A DNA stretch of 64,000 bases from the NCBI GenBank assembly GCA_039024315.1, contig JBCCQN010000009.1, positions 1 through 64,000 on the forward strand. Direction: 5' to 3'. The position numbers and the translations under genes were made by a program. Below the pieces are notes generated by a model, which was not told where the DNA came from, did not search any database, and worked only from the letters and a program-made list of their open reading frames with translations. Source of the DNA: JBCAWW01 sp039024315. Its GTDB lineage: Bacteria > Bacteroidota > Bacteroidia > J057. Of the stretch, positions 9,406 to 18,900 are shown piece by piece (the stretch's first letter is position 1; each line of letters begins with the position of its first letter).

Positions 9406-10284
9406 TTAGGCTGTGGCTTCGCCGAACGCTTCTTTTGTGGCTTTGTTACCCAAATATACCGCCACTGAAGCAGTTGCATACATCATAATGCTATAAACCG
9501 CCGCTGCAATGGCAAAGTCAGGTCTAGCAAGACTCACCACTGCTAAACTAATGGCTAAGGTTCCGTTTTGATTACCAGACTCAATGGCAATAGTAAGCGC
9601 TTGTTTGAAATTGAGTTTAGCCAACTTAGCGCTAAAGTAGCCGACTAGCATAGTAATGATATTGAGGGCTAGGGTAATGAAGAGAGCGCTTTCAAAATAT
9701 TCGATGATATGCGCCCTTTCCTTGATCACCAAACCCACGATCACCAAGGTGATCAGGACTCCACTAGCGATGCGTACGCTTCGTTCCATACGATCCGCAA
9801 AGCTTTCCGCATATCGCTTCACCAACATCCCAATCATAAGGGGGATAGCGATAATCACCACTAACGAGCCGATGATATTACCAATAGGAGCTTCCACCGC
9901 AGCGGTTTCACCGAGAAAGGCATCGAGAGCAAAACTGACAATCAAGGGTATGCTGATGATCGTAATCAAGCTATTTACTGCCGTAAGGGTTACAGACAAG
10001 GCAATGTCTCCTTTGGCTAAGTGCGTTACCAAATTAGAAGTAGGACCACCGGGACAAGCCGCCAAGATCATGATGCCTATAGCAATGGCCGGCTCAACTC
10101 CAAAGATCAAGCCCAAGACATAAGCAATTAGCGGCAGTAAAATAATTTGATTGAGGAAGCCAATCAATACCGCCTTAGGCATTTGCAAGACTCGTTTAAA
10201 GTCCGCAATAGTCAGGGCAAGGCCCATACCGATCATGATGATAAAGAGGGCGATGCCCAGTATAATGGTAGAGGAGCTATCCAT
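9406..10284 (-). CDS. Bile acid:sodium symporter (BASS) family transporter
   Basis: This is a polytopic membrane protein of 292 residues with 9-10 hydrophobic segments. The BASS signature region ACPGGPTSNLVTHLAKGD (about residues 75-93) contains the sodium-site and crossover residues, and GNQNGTLAISLA near 235 is the second discontinuous helix. The frame opens 20 codons earlier (ATG at 10344), but that extension is hydrophilic and atypical; family members start just before the first helix, so I take the ATG at 10284. The substrate (bile-acid-like, pantoate or another organic anion) cannot be told from sequence. The last codons (AFGEATA) are contributed by a copy of the dispersed hairpin element at 9415-9431. 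Confidence 0.85.
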   Translation of the reverse strand: MDSSSTIILGIALFIIMIGMGLALTIADFKRVLQMPKAVLIGFLNQIILLPLIAYVLGLIFGVEPAIAIGIMILAACPGGPTSNLVTHLAKGDIALSVTLTAVNSLITIISIPLIVSFALDAFLGETAAVEAPIGNIIGSLVVIIAIPLMIGMLVKRYAESFADRMERSVRIASGVLITLVIVGLVIKERAHIIEYFESALFITLALNIITMLVGYFSAKLAKLNFKQALTIAIESGNQNGTLAISLAVVSLARPDFAIAAAVYSIMMYATASVAVYLGNKATKEAFGEATA

Positions 10285-10389
10285 AATAGTAATTCCGCTT
10301 TGAGGATAGCGCCAATATAAAAACAAAGCGGTAAACTTTTCCACCGAGGAAAAGCTTACCGCAGATATTAAGAGTCTGTTTTAAATACA

Positions 10390-10494
10390 GGGTAGAAAGT
10401 ATCCTGAAAGCTTTTGGGAGTATTCAGCACAGAGAGAATAGGTATCGATGAATCATATACTCGGTCTTAATACTGAATACTATTGTCTAAGTAC
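10390..10494. repeat. MITE-like interspersed repeat, copy A
   Basis: This 105-bp block is shared with 50181-50297. Conserved parts are a near-palindrome (CCTGAAAGCTTTTGGG, 10403-10418), then AGTATTCAG, a variable centre, and a right end GGTCTTAATACTGAATACT followed by ATTGTCTAAGTAC. AGTATTCAG at the left and CTGAATACT at the right are inverted, so the element can fold into one long hairpin with a side hairpin. It ends next to the stop codon of the LexA-like gene. No ORF is inside. Confidence 0.75.
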
Positions 10495-11310
10495 CTACTG
10501 ATTCTTCATGCGTAGCATCTCTTGTTGGAGATCCATTACGATAGAAGAAAGCTTTTCGATCGACAGATCTGGCTCTGGGAAGTCATTGGACATAAACATC
10601 TTGGCCTTCCAGACCTCTCTCAATTCTGCCACGGGCACTTCATAGGGAGAATAAGCTGGGTTGTCAGAGCGGAGCGTAAAGATAGGATCACCATTACCGT
10701 CCTGCTTGACAAAAACCCGCTTGTAAACTACGCCTTCTGACTCGGAAACAATTACATAGGTATCGCCTTCCTTGACATCACGCCAATCTGGCAAATACTC
10801 ACCGATGATGATGGTACCAGACTTGAGCGGTAGCATCGAGTCTCCTTTGATTTCAAACGCTCGGAAAGTACCTGATCCTAGCATCGGGAGCTGGAACTTG
10901 GGTAAATCACTGATGAACTCTGGGTCTGCATAACCATTGAGGTAGCCTGCCGCTGCCTTTTGTTGCTCAACAAACTCGATATTCTCACGTCCATCGCTAT
11001 CAACCGTGATCGGTAATACCCTCAGCTTACGCCCTTCGACATCCACTCTAGCTTCGGCAATAGAGCTTCTAAGCTCCTCTTCAGTGTACTGAGATACGTC
11101 CTCTTTGACGAGCATATCGATGGAGACATTGAAAAAGTCAGAAATCTTTTCTAAGGTCTCATACTTAGGAGTAGCACGGCATTCTTCATAAGCTCCGATA
11201 GAAGAACGACGAATTTCTAGATGATTGGCGAGCTCCTGCTGCGTCAAACCTTTGAGCTTACGCAGATATTTTAGATTTTTACCGATAACCAGTTTGTCTT
11301 TTTCGCTCAT
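10495..11310 (-). CDS. LexA/CI-like transcriptional repressor (XRE HTH plus S24 autoprotease domain)
   Basis: This 271-residue protein has an XRE helix-turn-helix at residues 10-65 (LTQQELANHLEIRRSSIGAYE) and a C-terminal S24 peptidase domain. The autocleavage site Ala121-Gly122 (KAAAGYL), nucleophile Ser158 (KGDSMLP) and Lys197 (VVYKRVF) are all present, so self-cleavage should be possible. Unlike true LexA, the N-terminus is XRE-type, as in phage CI and in regulators such as HdiR. No phage genes are near, so it looks like a host stress or SOS-type regulator. The divergent ABC-F gene and its own promoter region hold a candidate operator (11385-11401). It could respond to RecA-ssDNA, which is inference. 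Confidence 0.88.
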   Translation of the reverse strand: MSEKDKLVIGKNLKYLRKLKGLTQQELANHLEIRRSSIGAYEECRATPKYETLEKISDFFNVSIDMLVKEDVSQYTEEELRSSIAEARVDVEGRKLRVLPITVDSDGRENIEFVEQQKAAAGYLNGYADPEFISDLPKFQLPMLGSGTFRAFEIKGDSMLPLKSGTIIIGEYLPDWRDVKEGDTYVIVSESEGVVYKRVFVKQDGNGDPIFTLRSDNPAYSPYEVPVAELREVWKAKMFMSNDFPEPDLSIEKLSSIVMDLQQEMLRMKNQ

Positions 11311-11370
11311 GACAGGCAGGATTAGTTTTACAATTAACTAAATGAATTAGCAGTTTGAGTTAATTTTTAG

Positions 11371-11401
11371 CAAAGTATAAAAAGTTTAGTAAAAAACTAA
11401 A
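11371..11401 (-). promoter_or_regulatory. Candidate promoter and operator of the LexA-like gene
   Basis: On the minus strand TATACTTTG (11371-11379) resembles the Bacteroidota -7 box (TAnnTTTG). Just upstream is a perfect inverted repeat, TTTAGT (11385-11390) and ACTAAA (11396-11401) with a 5-nt spacer, which would sit between the -7 and -33 boxes. This is where an autorepressor would bind. It is a sequence-based inference only. Confidence 0.4.
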
Positions 11402-11516
11402 ATAATTTGTGTTTTTTTCGCTTTTTCACCCTCAATGCCAATAGGTTAAGCTAAATCAGCGAAAGTATTACCTGAAATGCTGCCATTTTTGGCTTTCACA
11501 GACAAGTCATAACATT

Positions 11517-13457
11517 TTGTTGAATCTTGAAAATATAGGAATTGAGTTTAGTGGTCGCTGGTTACTAAAGAATGCCACCTATCAATTCTTGCCTGGAGAG
11601 AGAATTGGGCTGATCGGCCGCAACGGAGCGGGTAAGTCAACTCTCTTACGGATGATCTCTGGAGATATCAATCCAACCGAAGGCAATATCAACCGCGCTG
11701 GAGGGCTCAAGGTGGCCTTTTTTAACCAAGATCTTCTGTCCTACCAAACGGAGCGTACCATAGACGAAGTGGCTCGAGATGCTTTCGAACCGGTCCTTAA
11801 ACTGGGAGCAGAGGTAGAAACTTTGTTGGCGAGGATGGAAGCCGGAGAAACCGATGAGACCCTTTTAAATGAATTGAGTAGCAAGCAAGAGTTATTCGAA
11901 GCTCAAGAAGGCAAATTGATCGATTCTAAAGTTCATAGCACGCTAAGTGGTTTAGGATTTAGTCAAACAGAGCAGCATCTCCCCTACCAAACCTTTTCGG
12001 GAGGTTGGAGAATGCGGGTCCTATTGGCTAAGATGCTTTTGATGCAGCCGGATATCCTCCTGCTGGATGAGCCGACTAACCACCTAGACTTGCCTTCTAT
12101 CCAATGGCTGGAAAACTATTTGCGCACCTTTAGAGGTACGACCATTGTTGTTTCTCACGACCGCTTCTTTATCGACCGTATGGCCCAGAAGATCGTGGAA
12201 ATTAGTTTTCAACAACTGCAGGTGTACAATGGTAACTACGCTTACTACCTAAAAGAAAAAGCCCTTCGCCACGAGCAGCATATAAAGGAATACGAAAACC
12301 AGCAGAAGTATTTTGCGGAGCAAGAACGCTTTATCAACCGCTTTCGCTACAAAGCCTCTAAAGCGCGACAAGTACAAAGCAAGATCAAGCAACTAGAAAA
12401 GATCGAACGCCTTCAACCACCAGAAGAAGAGACCATAGGTCTCAATATTCGCTTTACGATGAAGCTCAGGTCTGGCAAGGAGGTATTGCGGTTAAAGGAA
12501 ATCCATAAGGCTTATGATAAGAAGCTGATCCTTGAAAACACCTCGGCTACTGTGATGCGGGGCGACAAAATTGGTTTGATTGGAGCTAATGGATTGGGAA
12601 AGTCCACTTTGCTAAGAATCCTTGCAGGTACGGAGCCTCATGAAGGGGTAAAAGAAGCCGGTTATCAGGTGCAAGATTCCTTTTTTGCCCAGCACCAGCT
12701 AGAAGCCCTCAATCTCAAAAACAGCATCTTAGAGGAACTGGAAGCAACGGTAAGGGATCGAACCGAAACTGAGATAAGGAATCTCTTAGGCTCTTTTATG
12801 TTCACGGGTGAAGATGTCGATAAGAAAATCCAGGTCTTATCCGGTGGAGAGAAGTCTAGAGTAGCCCTAGCCAAAACCTTGGTTTCAGAAGCCAATTTTT
12901 TACTGCTAGACGAGCCGACCAACCACCTCGACATCCAGAGCATCCAAATCTTGGTTGAGGCACTCAATGCTTATGAAGGGACTTATGTACTAGTATCGCA
13001 TGACCGTTACTTTTTGGAGCAGGTCAGCAACAAAATTTGGTATATAGAGGACCATCAGGTCAAGGAGTACCCCGGTAATTATGCCGAATACTCTGAATGG
13101 AAAGCCCGACAGGAAGCAGCTTTACAAGCTAGCGAAGCGCCGGAACTGAGCGTTCCGCGAGTAGCGGTAGAAGAAGAAAAAAGTACTCAAACGGCCGGCC
13201 TAAGCTATCAAGAACAAAAACAACGTAAGAATCGCATCAAAAAGCTTCAGCGCGACCAAGAGGGCGCAGAAGCCAAAATTGAAGAACTGGAAGCCGTAGT
13301 GGCCCAGCTAGAATTAAAGATGGCTGATCCAGAGATTGCGACTGACTTTGATAAATTACAGGCGGCCCAAAAGGAGTATCAAGCCACACAGCAGCAATTA
13401 GAAAGCCAAATTGAAGCTTGGGAAGCCATTTTGACAGAACTAGAATCTTATGATTAA
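11517..13457 (+). CDS. ABC-F family ATP-binding protein (Uup/EttA-like translation factor)
   Basis: This 646-residue protein has two ATP-binding cassettes and no membrane segments. The first has Walker A GRNGAGKS (34-41), an FSGGWRMR signature and LLLDEPTNHLDL. The second has GANGLGKS, LSGGEKSRVALA and LLLDEPTNHLDI. The inter-domain linker is the charged P-site tRNA interaction motif type, and the C-terminus (about 560-646) is a coiled coil as in Uup. ABC-F proteins act on ribosomes, not in transport. The start is TTG (TTG-TTG-AAT): no in-frame ATG exists upstream before a stop. The C-terminal segment contains a copy of the dispersed hairpin element (13149-13167). The DUF389 gene overlaps its end by 8 bp. 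Confidence 0.9.
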   Translation: MLNLENIGIEFSGRWLLKNATYQFLPGERIGLIGRNGAGKSTLLRMISGDINPTEGNINRAGGLKVAFFNQDLLSYQTERTIDEVARDAFEPVLKLGAEVETLLARMEAGETDETLLNELSSKQELFEAQEGKLIDSKVHSTLSGLGFSQTEQHLPYQTFSGGWRMRVLLAKMLLMQPDILLLDEPTNHLDLPSIQWLENYLRTFRGTTIVVSHDRFFIDRMAQKIVEISFQQLQVYNGNYAYYLKEKALRHEQHIKEYENQQKYFAEQERFINRFRYKASKARQVQSKIKQLEKIERLQPPEEETIGLNIRFTMKLRSGKEVLRLKEIHKAYDKKLILENTSATVMRGDKIGLIGANGLGKSTLLRILAGTEPHEGVKEAGYQVQDSFFAQHQLEALNLKNSILEELEATVRDRTETEIRNLLGSFMFTGEDVDKKIQVLSGGEKSRVALAKTLVSEANFLLLDEPTNHLDIQSIQILVEALNAYEGTYVLVSHDRYFLEQVSNKIWYIEDHQVKEYPGNYAEYSEWKARQEAALQASEAPELSVPRVAVEEEKSTQTAGLSYQEQKQRKNRIKKLQRDQEGAEAKIEELEAVVAQLELKMADPEIATDFDKLQAAQKEYQATQQQLESQIEAWEAILTELESYD

Positions 13458-14874
13458 GGAAAGCACACCAGACATATCCGATACGCCCAACCCTATCCAA
13501 AAGCCCAAAAATATTTGGCGCCAAGCTTGGGATGAACTCATTGATATTCTTTATCGCATCGTAAATCTTCGAGATACCACAGATGTCAAAAAGACAATTG
13601 ACAATATTCGTAAAGGAGTAGAAATCAGGGGATACAATGTTTGGATTTTGGCCTGTGCGGCGATGTTGGCCTCCATTGGCTTGGATCGTAATTCCTCAGC
13701 GGTGATTATCGGCGCGATGCTTATTTCCCCTCTCATGTCTCCGATATTGGGGATTGGGCTTTCAATGGGGATCAACGATAGAGAGTATTTAATCCTTTCC
13801 CTCAAAAACTTCGCGATCGCAATGTCGGCCTCCATATTGGTGAGCACCCTGTACTTTTTAGCCACCCCACTAGGAGCGGCCACTGAAGAAATCTTGTCTA
13901 GGACTCAACCGGATACTTTGGACGTATTGGTCGCCATATTTGGCGGTATTGCAGGTATTGTAGCCGTTTCACGCAAAGAAATCACCAATGCGATACCGGG
14001 CGTAGCGATTGCCACCGCCTTGATGCCACCGCTCTGTGTCACAGGATATGGACTAGCCAAAGGCGAATGGGATATTTTTGCGGGTGCCTTCTATCTATTT
14101 TTTATCAACTCTGTTTTTATCGCGCTGGCGACTTATTTGATCGTTCGTTTTTTGCGCTTTCCTTATATCGATTTTGTAGATGAGAAGACTAGACGTAAAG
14201 CAACAACCTATATGTCCCTTTTTGTGCTGCTGTTGATTGTCCCCAGTTTTGGGTTTATGGTCAATAGTATTCAAAATCTGCGGCGCAGAACGCGCATCGA
14301 GAACTTTATTGAGCTAAAGATAGAAGACGAAAAGCATCGCGTTACCAATTATGACTACGCAATGCAAGGGGATAGCCTATGCATGTTGACGATTGCCCTC
14401 GTGGGGCCAGCCATAGAGGAGGATTCTCTCGTTCGGCTGGAAGCCTCTCTCCCCAGCTTCCAACTAGAAGATACACGTCTTACGATCTTACAAAGCCCAG
14501 AAAGCATTGATGAGCAAAGTTTAACCTCACGCACTACCCTAGAGACACAAAAGGCAATGCAGCCCCAAATAGAGCAAATAAGGGCCCAAATGGACAGTCT
14601 CAAGGATCAGGTGCTGGTTGTCAAAAGCGAAAAATTTGCTTGGGACGAACTTGTGCCTCAAGTCAAAAGTCTGTATCCAGAACTAGAGAATTTTTCGCTT
14701 GGAGAAATGCAACAAACCGGATTTGGCCCCAAATCAGATACCATTTTGACCGTTTTGGCTAAGTGGAAGCGTTCGCTAAGGACGGCGCAAAGAAGAGAAA
14801 AGGGGAAACAGATGGAACGCTGGCTCAAAACGGAATTAGCTTGCGATACCGTGATCGTAGTGGCCATACCCTAA
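13450..14874 (+). CDS. DUF389 (TIGR00341-type) membrane protein
   Basis: This 474-residue protein starts with ATG inside the end of the ABC-F gene (overlap ATGATTAA), implying translational coupling. After a cytoplasmic N-terminus of about 55 residues come about six hydrophobic helices between residues 60 and 285 (for example SAVIIGAMLISPLMSPILGI, the family hallmark). A charged, probably extracytoplasmic or cytoplasmic C-terminal domain of about 190 residues follows. The biochemical role of DUF389 proteins is unknown. A copy of the dispersed hairpin element lies in it at 14278-14295. Confidence 0.82.
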   Translation: MIKESTPDISDTPNPIQKPKNIWRQAWDELIDILYRIVNLRDTTDVKKTIDNIRKGVEIRGYNVWILACAAMLASIGLDRNSSAVIIGAMLISPLMSPILGIGLSMGINDREYLILSLKNFAIAMSASILVSTLYFLATPLGAATEEILSRTQPDTLDVLVAIFGGIAGIVAVSRKEITNAIPGVAIATALMPPLCVTGYGLAKGEWDIFAGAFYLFFINSVFIALATYLIVRFLRFPYIDFVDEKTRRKATTYMSLFVLLLIVPSFGFMVNSIQNLRRRTRIENFIELKIEDEKHRVTNYDYAMQGDSLCMLTIALVGPAIEEDSLVRLEASLPSFQLEDTRLTILQSPESIDEQSLTSRTTLETQKAMQPQIEQIRAQMDSLKDQVLVVKSEKFAWDELVPQVKSLYPELENFSLGEMQQTGFGPKSDTILTVLAKWKRSLRTAQRREKGKQMERWLKTELACDTVIVVAIP

Positions 14875-14876
14875 GG

Positions 14877-15728
14877 CTATTGACCCATCGTTTTGATCTT
14901 ATGGAGCAAACCCTCAAAGTGGTATTTGTAGCGACGGGCGGATTCTGCATTGCCTTTACGCTCATGCGCCTTGATAATATTACGCAAGACCCTCAACACT
15001 ATCTCATGCGTATTGGCACGGAGACGTACCAAAGCGGAGCCGGGTAGTTCCATTGCTTTTGACAATTGCTCTACGCTCTTGGGATGCAGGGCCACACCTT
15101 GGTTAAAGACATCAAAGACTCGAGTCCCTTCGCGCGTGTCGGCCATGACCATAAAATGACCTGGCATATTGAAGCCGTGGATTTTGATACCGAGGCGCCG
15201 ACCTACCAATATGGCCAGGCAGGAAAGACTGATTTGCAGCCCTTCTTTTTGTAGCATGACCTGTACCAAATTGCTGTTTCGGGGGTGGTAGTACTCCTTC
15301 TTCGGAGAACGATAAGCCTTGGTTCTAAACAGGAAACGCATCAATAAAGGAACCTCCATTTTTAGGTTCATGAGTTGAAACTCTTCGGCAAGATCATCTA
15401 GCAAAGTGCGCATATCCGGATCTTCGATGCGTGATTCCAAAATGGCCAAAGCATAGAGCGCGTTTTCTAAGGCGAGGGCCTCATCTTCCTCTTGCAACCA
15501 CTGCTCCCAGTAGATTTCAAAAGTTTCTAATTTTATTTCTTGCCAAATAAGTTCTAGCTGTTGCTTTTGGATCGCTGTCATCTCCAACCAAAGGGGTACA
15601 ATGGCGGTTTTGAAGACAGGGCCTAGCTTCTTGAGGGCATCTTGTACCTCCTTGCGTACAACATCTGACTCATCATCTAGCAAATCGAGCAGGAAGGGTA
15701 GATTTTTGAGATCGGTCATGTTATCCAT
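14877..15728 (-). CDS. SirB1-family transglutaminase-fold protein (Transglut_core2)
   Basis: This 283-residue soluble protein has an N-terminal helical, HEAT-like part (residues 1-100) and a core with YYHPRNSNLVQVMLQ, then GLQISLSCLAILVGRRLG and GFNMPGHFMV. These are the recognisable SirB1/Transglut_core2 blocks. The His of the GHF block is kept, while the transglutaminase Cys position is not evident, so enzymatic activity is doubtful. It ends 2 bp from the convergent DUF389 gene. The tRNA-His gene and its terminator lie upstream on the same strand. Members of this family are widely conserved but their role is unclear. Confidence 0.78.
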   Translation of the reverse strand: MDNMTDLKNLPFLLDLLDDESDVVRKEVQDALKKLGPVFKTAIVPLWLEMTAIQKQQLELIWQEIKLETFEIYWEQWLQEEDEALALENALYALAILESRIEDPDMRTLLDDLAEEFQLMNLKMEVPLLMRFLFRTKAYRSPKKEYYHPRNSNLVQVMLQKEGLQISLSCLAILVGRRLGIKIHGFNMPGHFMVMADTREGTRVFDVFNQGVALHPKSVEQLSKAMELPGSALVRLRANTHEIVLRVLRNIIKAHERKGNAESARRYKYHFEGLLHKIKTMGQ

Positions 15729-15734
15729 AAAGCT

Positions 15735-15762
15735 AAAAGAGACACTGCCAAAACAGTGCCTC
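15735..15762 (-). terminator. Terminator of tRNA-His
   Basis: GAGGCACTG and CAGTGTCTC (minus strand) form a 9-bp stem with one G-U pair, followed by TTTT. It lies 12 bp after the tRNA and before the SirB1-like start codon. Confidence 0.75.
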
Positions 15763-15773
15763 TTCTATTGGTG

Positions 15774-15849
15774 GGTGGCTAATGGGACTCGAACCCACGG
15801 CCCCCAGAACCACAATCTGGTGCTCTAACCAAGCTGAGCTATAGCCACC
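15774..15849 (-). tRNA. tRNA-His (anticodon GTG)
   Basis: On the minus strand the cloverleaf is clear. The acceptor arm is GGTGGCTA/TAGCCACC, including the extra G-1 typical of tRNA-His. The D-loop lies around AGCTTGGTTAGA, the anticodon stem CCAGA/TCTGG holds loop TTGTGGT, and the T-arm GTGGG/CCCAT holds GTTCGAGTC. The 3' CCA is not encoded as such. It has its own terminator. Confidence 0.96.
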
Positions 15850-15899
15850 ATAAATAACGGATTGCAAATATAGAGATTCCTCTGTGATCTGCAAAAAGG

Positions 15900-15929
15900 G
15901 AGGGCCAAAAAATGTATTTTTTGGCCCTC
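15900..15929 (-). terminator. Terminator of the PKD-repeat giant gene
   Basis: A perfect 13-bp stem, GAGGGCCAAAAAA and TTTTTTGGCCCTC, with loop TGTA, lies 13 bp after the stop codon at 15943. It is symmetrical, so it could also act on the plus strand. Confidence 0.8.
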
Positions 15930-15942
15930 ATTTTATTTTCGC

Positions 15943-18900
15943 TTAGCGGAACAAAGTTACCGTTCCGGTACGGTTAAACTCGCTATTATCTTCTCCTACT
16001 CCGGTTACTACGAAGACATAGACGCCTTCTGGCACTGGGCGACCTCTATAAGTACCATCCCAGCCGACCGTTAGATCAGGAGAACGATATAGTTCTTCTC
16101 CCCAACGATTGAAGATGATGAGCTCTCCAATGCGAGCATTAGGGGCAAAGACTCTAAACTCGTCATTATTACCATCATTGTTGGGAGTAAAGGCATTAGG
16201 GGTAAAGACCACTGGCCCAAAGGTCACACAAGCCTCATTGGAGAGGGCTTCTTGAGCAAAGTTGCCCGTCTCAAAGGCTCTAATACGATAGCAGTAGGTA
16301 GATTGAAAAAGGGTTGAAGTTTGGTCCTCGTATGCCCTTGTGGCAGCACCAGTTTGATCCACCACGTCCCAATCACCTGTTTGCTCGTTGAATATCTCTA
16401 TTTGATAGTTTCGGACTCCGTTGAGCCATTCTTCATACTCAGACCAAACTAGTACGGGAATTTTACCGCTAGGATCAATCGCAGCACTCAATAAGATAGA
16501 CTTACCGTAGCGGCCTAGCACAGAGATATCACCACATTCGTCAAGGGCAAATACTCGATAGTAGTAAGAAATTTCATCGACGGCAACATCATTATCCTGA
16601 TAAGAGGTTTGCGTCAATGGCGTAGTCGCCAGAGAGTCCCAAGTGATACCGTCGATAGATCGTTCCAAGTAGTACTCGCTAGGACGATAGCCCCCATAAT
16701 CGGTCCAAGAGACATCAATAAAGGTGTCCATCACGACCGTGGTAGTCAGAATATGAGTAGACTCTGTTGGTAGTGGGTGGAAAGGAGCGTTGGCAGATAA
16801 ATCTGAAAAAGAACGCTCATCTGGATCAGCTCCAATGGCTCTAATACGGTACCCTATCGAATCGGAACAGAAGGTCTCGAGATCCGTGAAGGTTAAGACA
16901 TTTCCAGGCACTGCGCCAATCTGAGTGACGTTGGCCGGATCATAATCGTTTGCTCGGTAAATTTCATAAGTAGCAACCGGATAGCCGACATAATCAGACC
17001 AGTTTAGAATCAATGCATCGGTTCCCGAAGTAACTTCGAGATCAATGGTACAATGTTCCTCGGTAAGATTGAGTAGTGAATACTCAAGACAATTATTTTG
17101 TACCAAAACCTTATAACAGTAGGATTGGCTGCTAAAATCGAGCGTGGGATCACTATCAACATAGGTCACTGTCAATTGATCCGCAATGTTCGCCACCAGG
17201 ACAGGAGCTCCAGGACCACTGGTACGATAGACGGCGTATTCGACAAAGTCGTTACCAGGATAAGCCCCCCAAAGAATCTCCGCACTATTATCGTCCACGA
17301 CGGTAACATTGCGCATTTCGATTGGATCTGGCGTAACCCGAGTATTAATGGTTACATCAAGTGAATCTGAAACATTGGTACAGCCTTCACTATCTGTTAC
17401 GGTCAAGATCATGGCATAATCTCCCCCCACATTAAAGCTTTGGATGAGGCTATCTTCGGTAGTTGTGTTGCACACAACGCCACCAGTCCCAAGATTTACT
17501 AAACACCACTCGTACTGAATTACCGTACGATTGGAATCGATCACCGTACTGTCAGCGAAGAAAGTGAGGTTGACGGGATTACAACCAAAGACTGTGTCAG
17601 CATAGACGATGGCTTCTGGGTGGTTCAAGACGATATATTGTTCTTTAACAACGGTATCCGAACAACCCAGATTATCAGATACAATCAAGGTTACATCATA
17701 GGTCCCATCATTGAGATAGGTATGGGTCGGGTTGGGAGTACCAGTAATGGTATCGCCATCTCCAAAGATCCAAGTATAGCTAATTGGAGGCAGGTTGGTA
17801 CTACCGTCATTAAAGGTTACGGTAAATGGCGCACAGCCAGAAGTATCCGTAGCCGTAAAGTCCCCTATGGTACCTTCGTATGATGTCAATGAGGTTGTAG
17901 CTGTATCAACACAACCATTGAGATCCTCCACAGCAAGGGTAACGGTGAAAATACTATCCTGCAAATAGGTGTGGACCGCATTTTGCGTGAAGGCGGTATC
18001 CCCATCACCAAAAATCCAAGTCCAAGCACTTAGGGTAGTATCGCCCTCAATGGAGGTATCTAAGAAAGGTACTTCAAAAGGCAAACATCCCGCTGAGTCC
18101 AAAGGTGCTATTTGCGCCTGCGGCAGAACAAAGATTTGCGTACTGTCCGGAGAACTAATGGTGGTTTGACAACCATTATTGTCAGTCAATACCATCTCTG
18201 GGAAGTATTTTCCGGGATTAGCGTAAACTAAGCAAGTGGTAAGCGTATCTTGTACCCCAGAGAGGCTCCCAAAGACGGCGGTATTACCATCTCTCCAATC
18301 GACTAAGGCAACATCAGTATCCGTCAATATTGCCTCAACACAAACAGAATCTCCCAAACAAGCGCTTGGTGGCTGTACTACAAAACTACCAAAAGGTCCG
18401 TTGAGTTGGATATAATCTTGCACAAAAGCAGTATCTCGACAGCCATCTACATGGGTGGCTATCAGGCTTACGTCAAAAGTTCCAGGCGTAAAATAGACGT
18501 TTTGAGGATTCTGGATATTACTAAAGTTGATACCTGTACCGAAGTCCCACTGCCAGGCTCCGACATTGCCGATAGTAGTGTCGGTAAAAACCGTGGTCAA
18601 AGGTGGGCAAACCCCAATCCTAGGGGTTCCCGAAAAACCAGCTTGGAAAAACTCTATATAGATAAAATCATTCCGGACCAGGGTATCGGAACAACCGTTG
18701 GCATCCGTTACGATCAAGCTTACATCATAGCTGCCCGTATCAGCATAAGCATGAGTGGCAATAGCGAGCGTATCGGTATTACCATCACCAAAATCCCAGA
18801 GGTAAGTTAGGGGTCCTACTCCTACGGTAGTACTGGTAAAGGTTAGGTCATTGCCAGCACAGGTAGTATCATCGTCCACTACAAAATCGACTACTGGTTG

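Noticed and set aside
9406..10344. Longer start of the BASS transporter at 10344
   Set aside because: The 20 extra residues are unlike any family N-terminus. The ATG at 10284 directly precedes the first helix.
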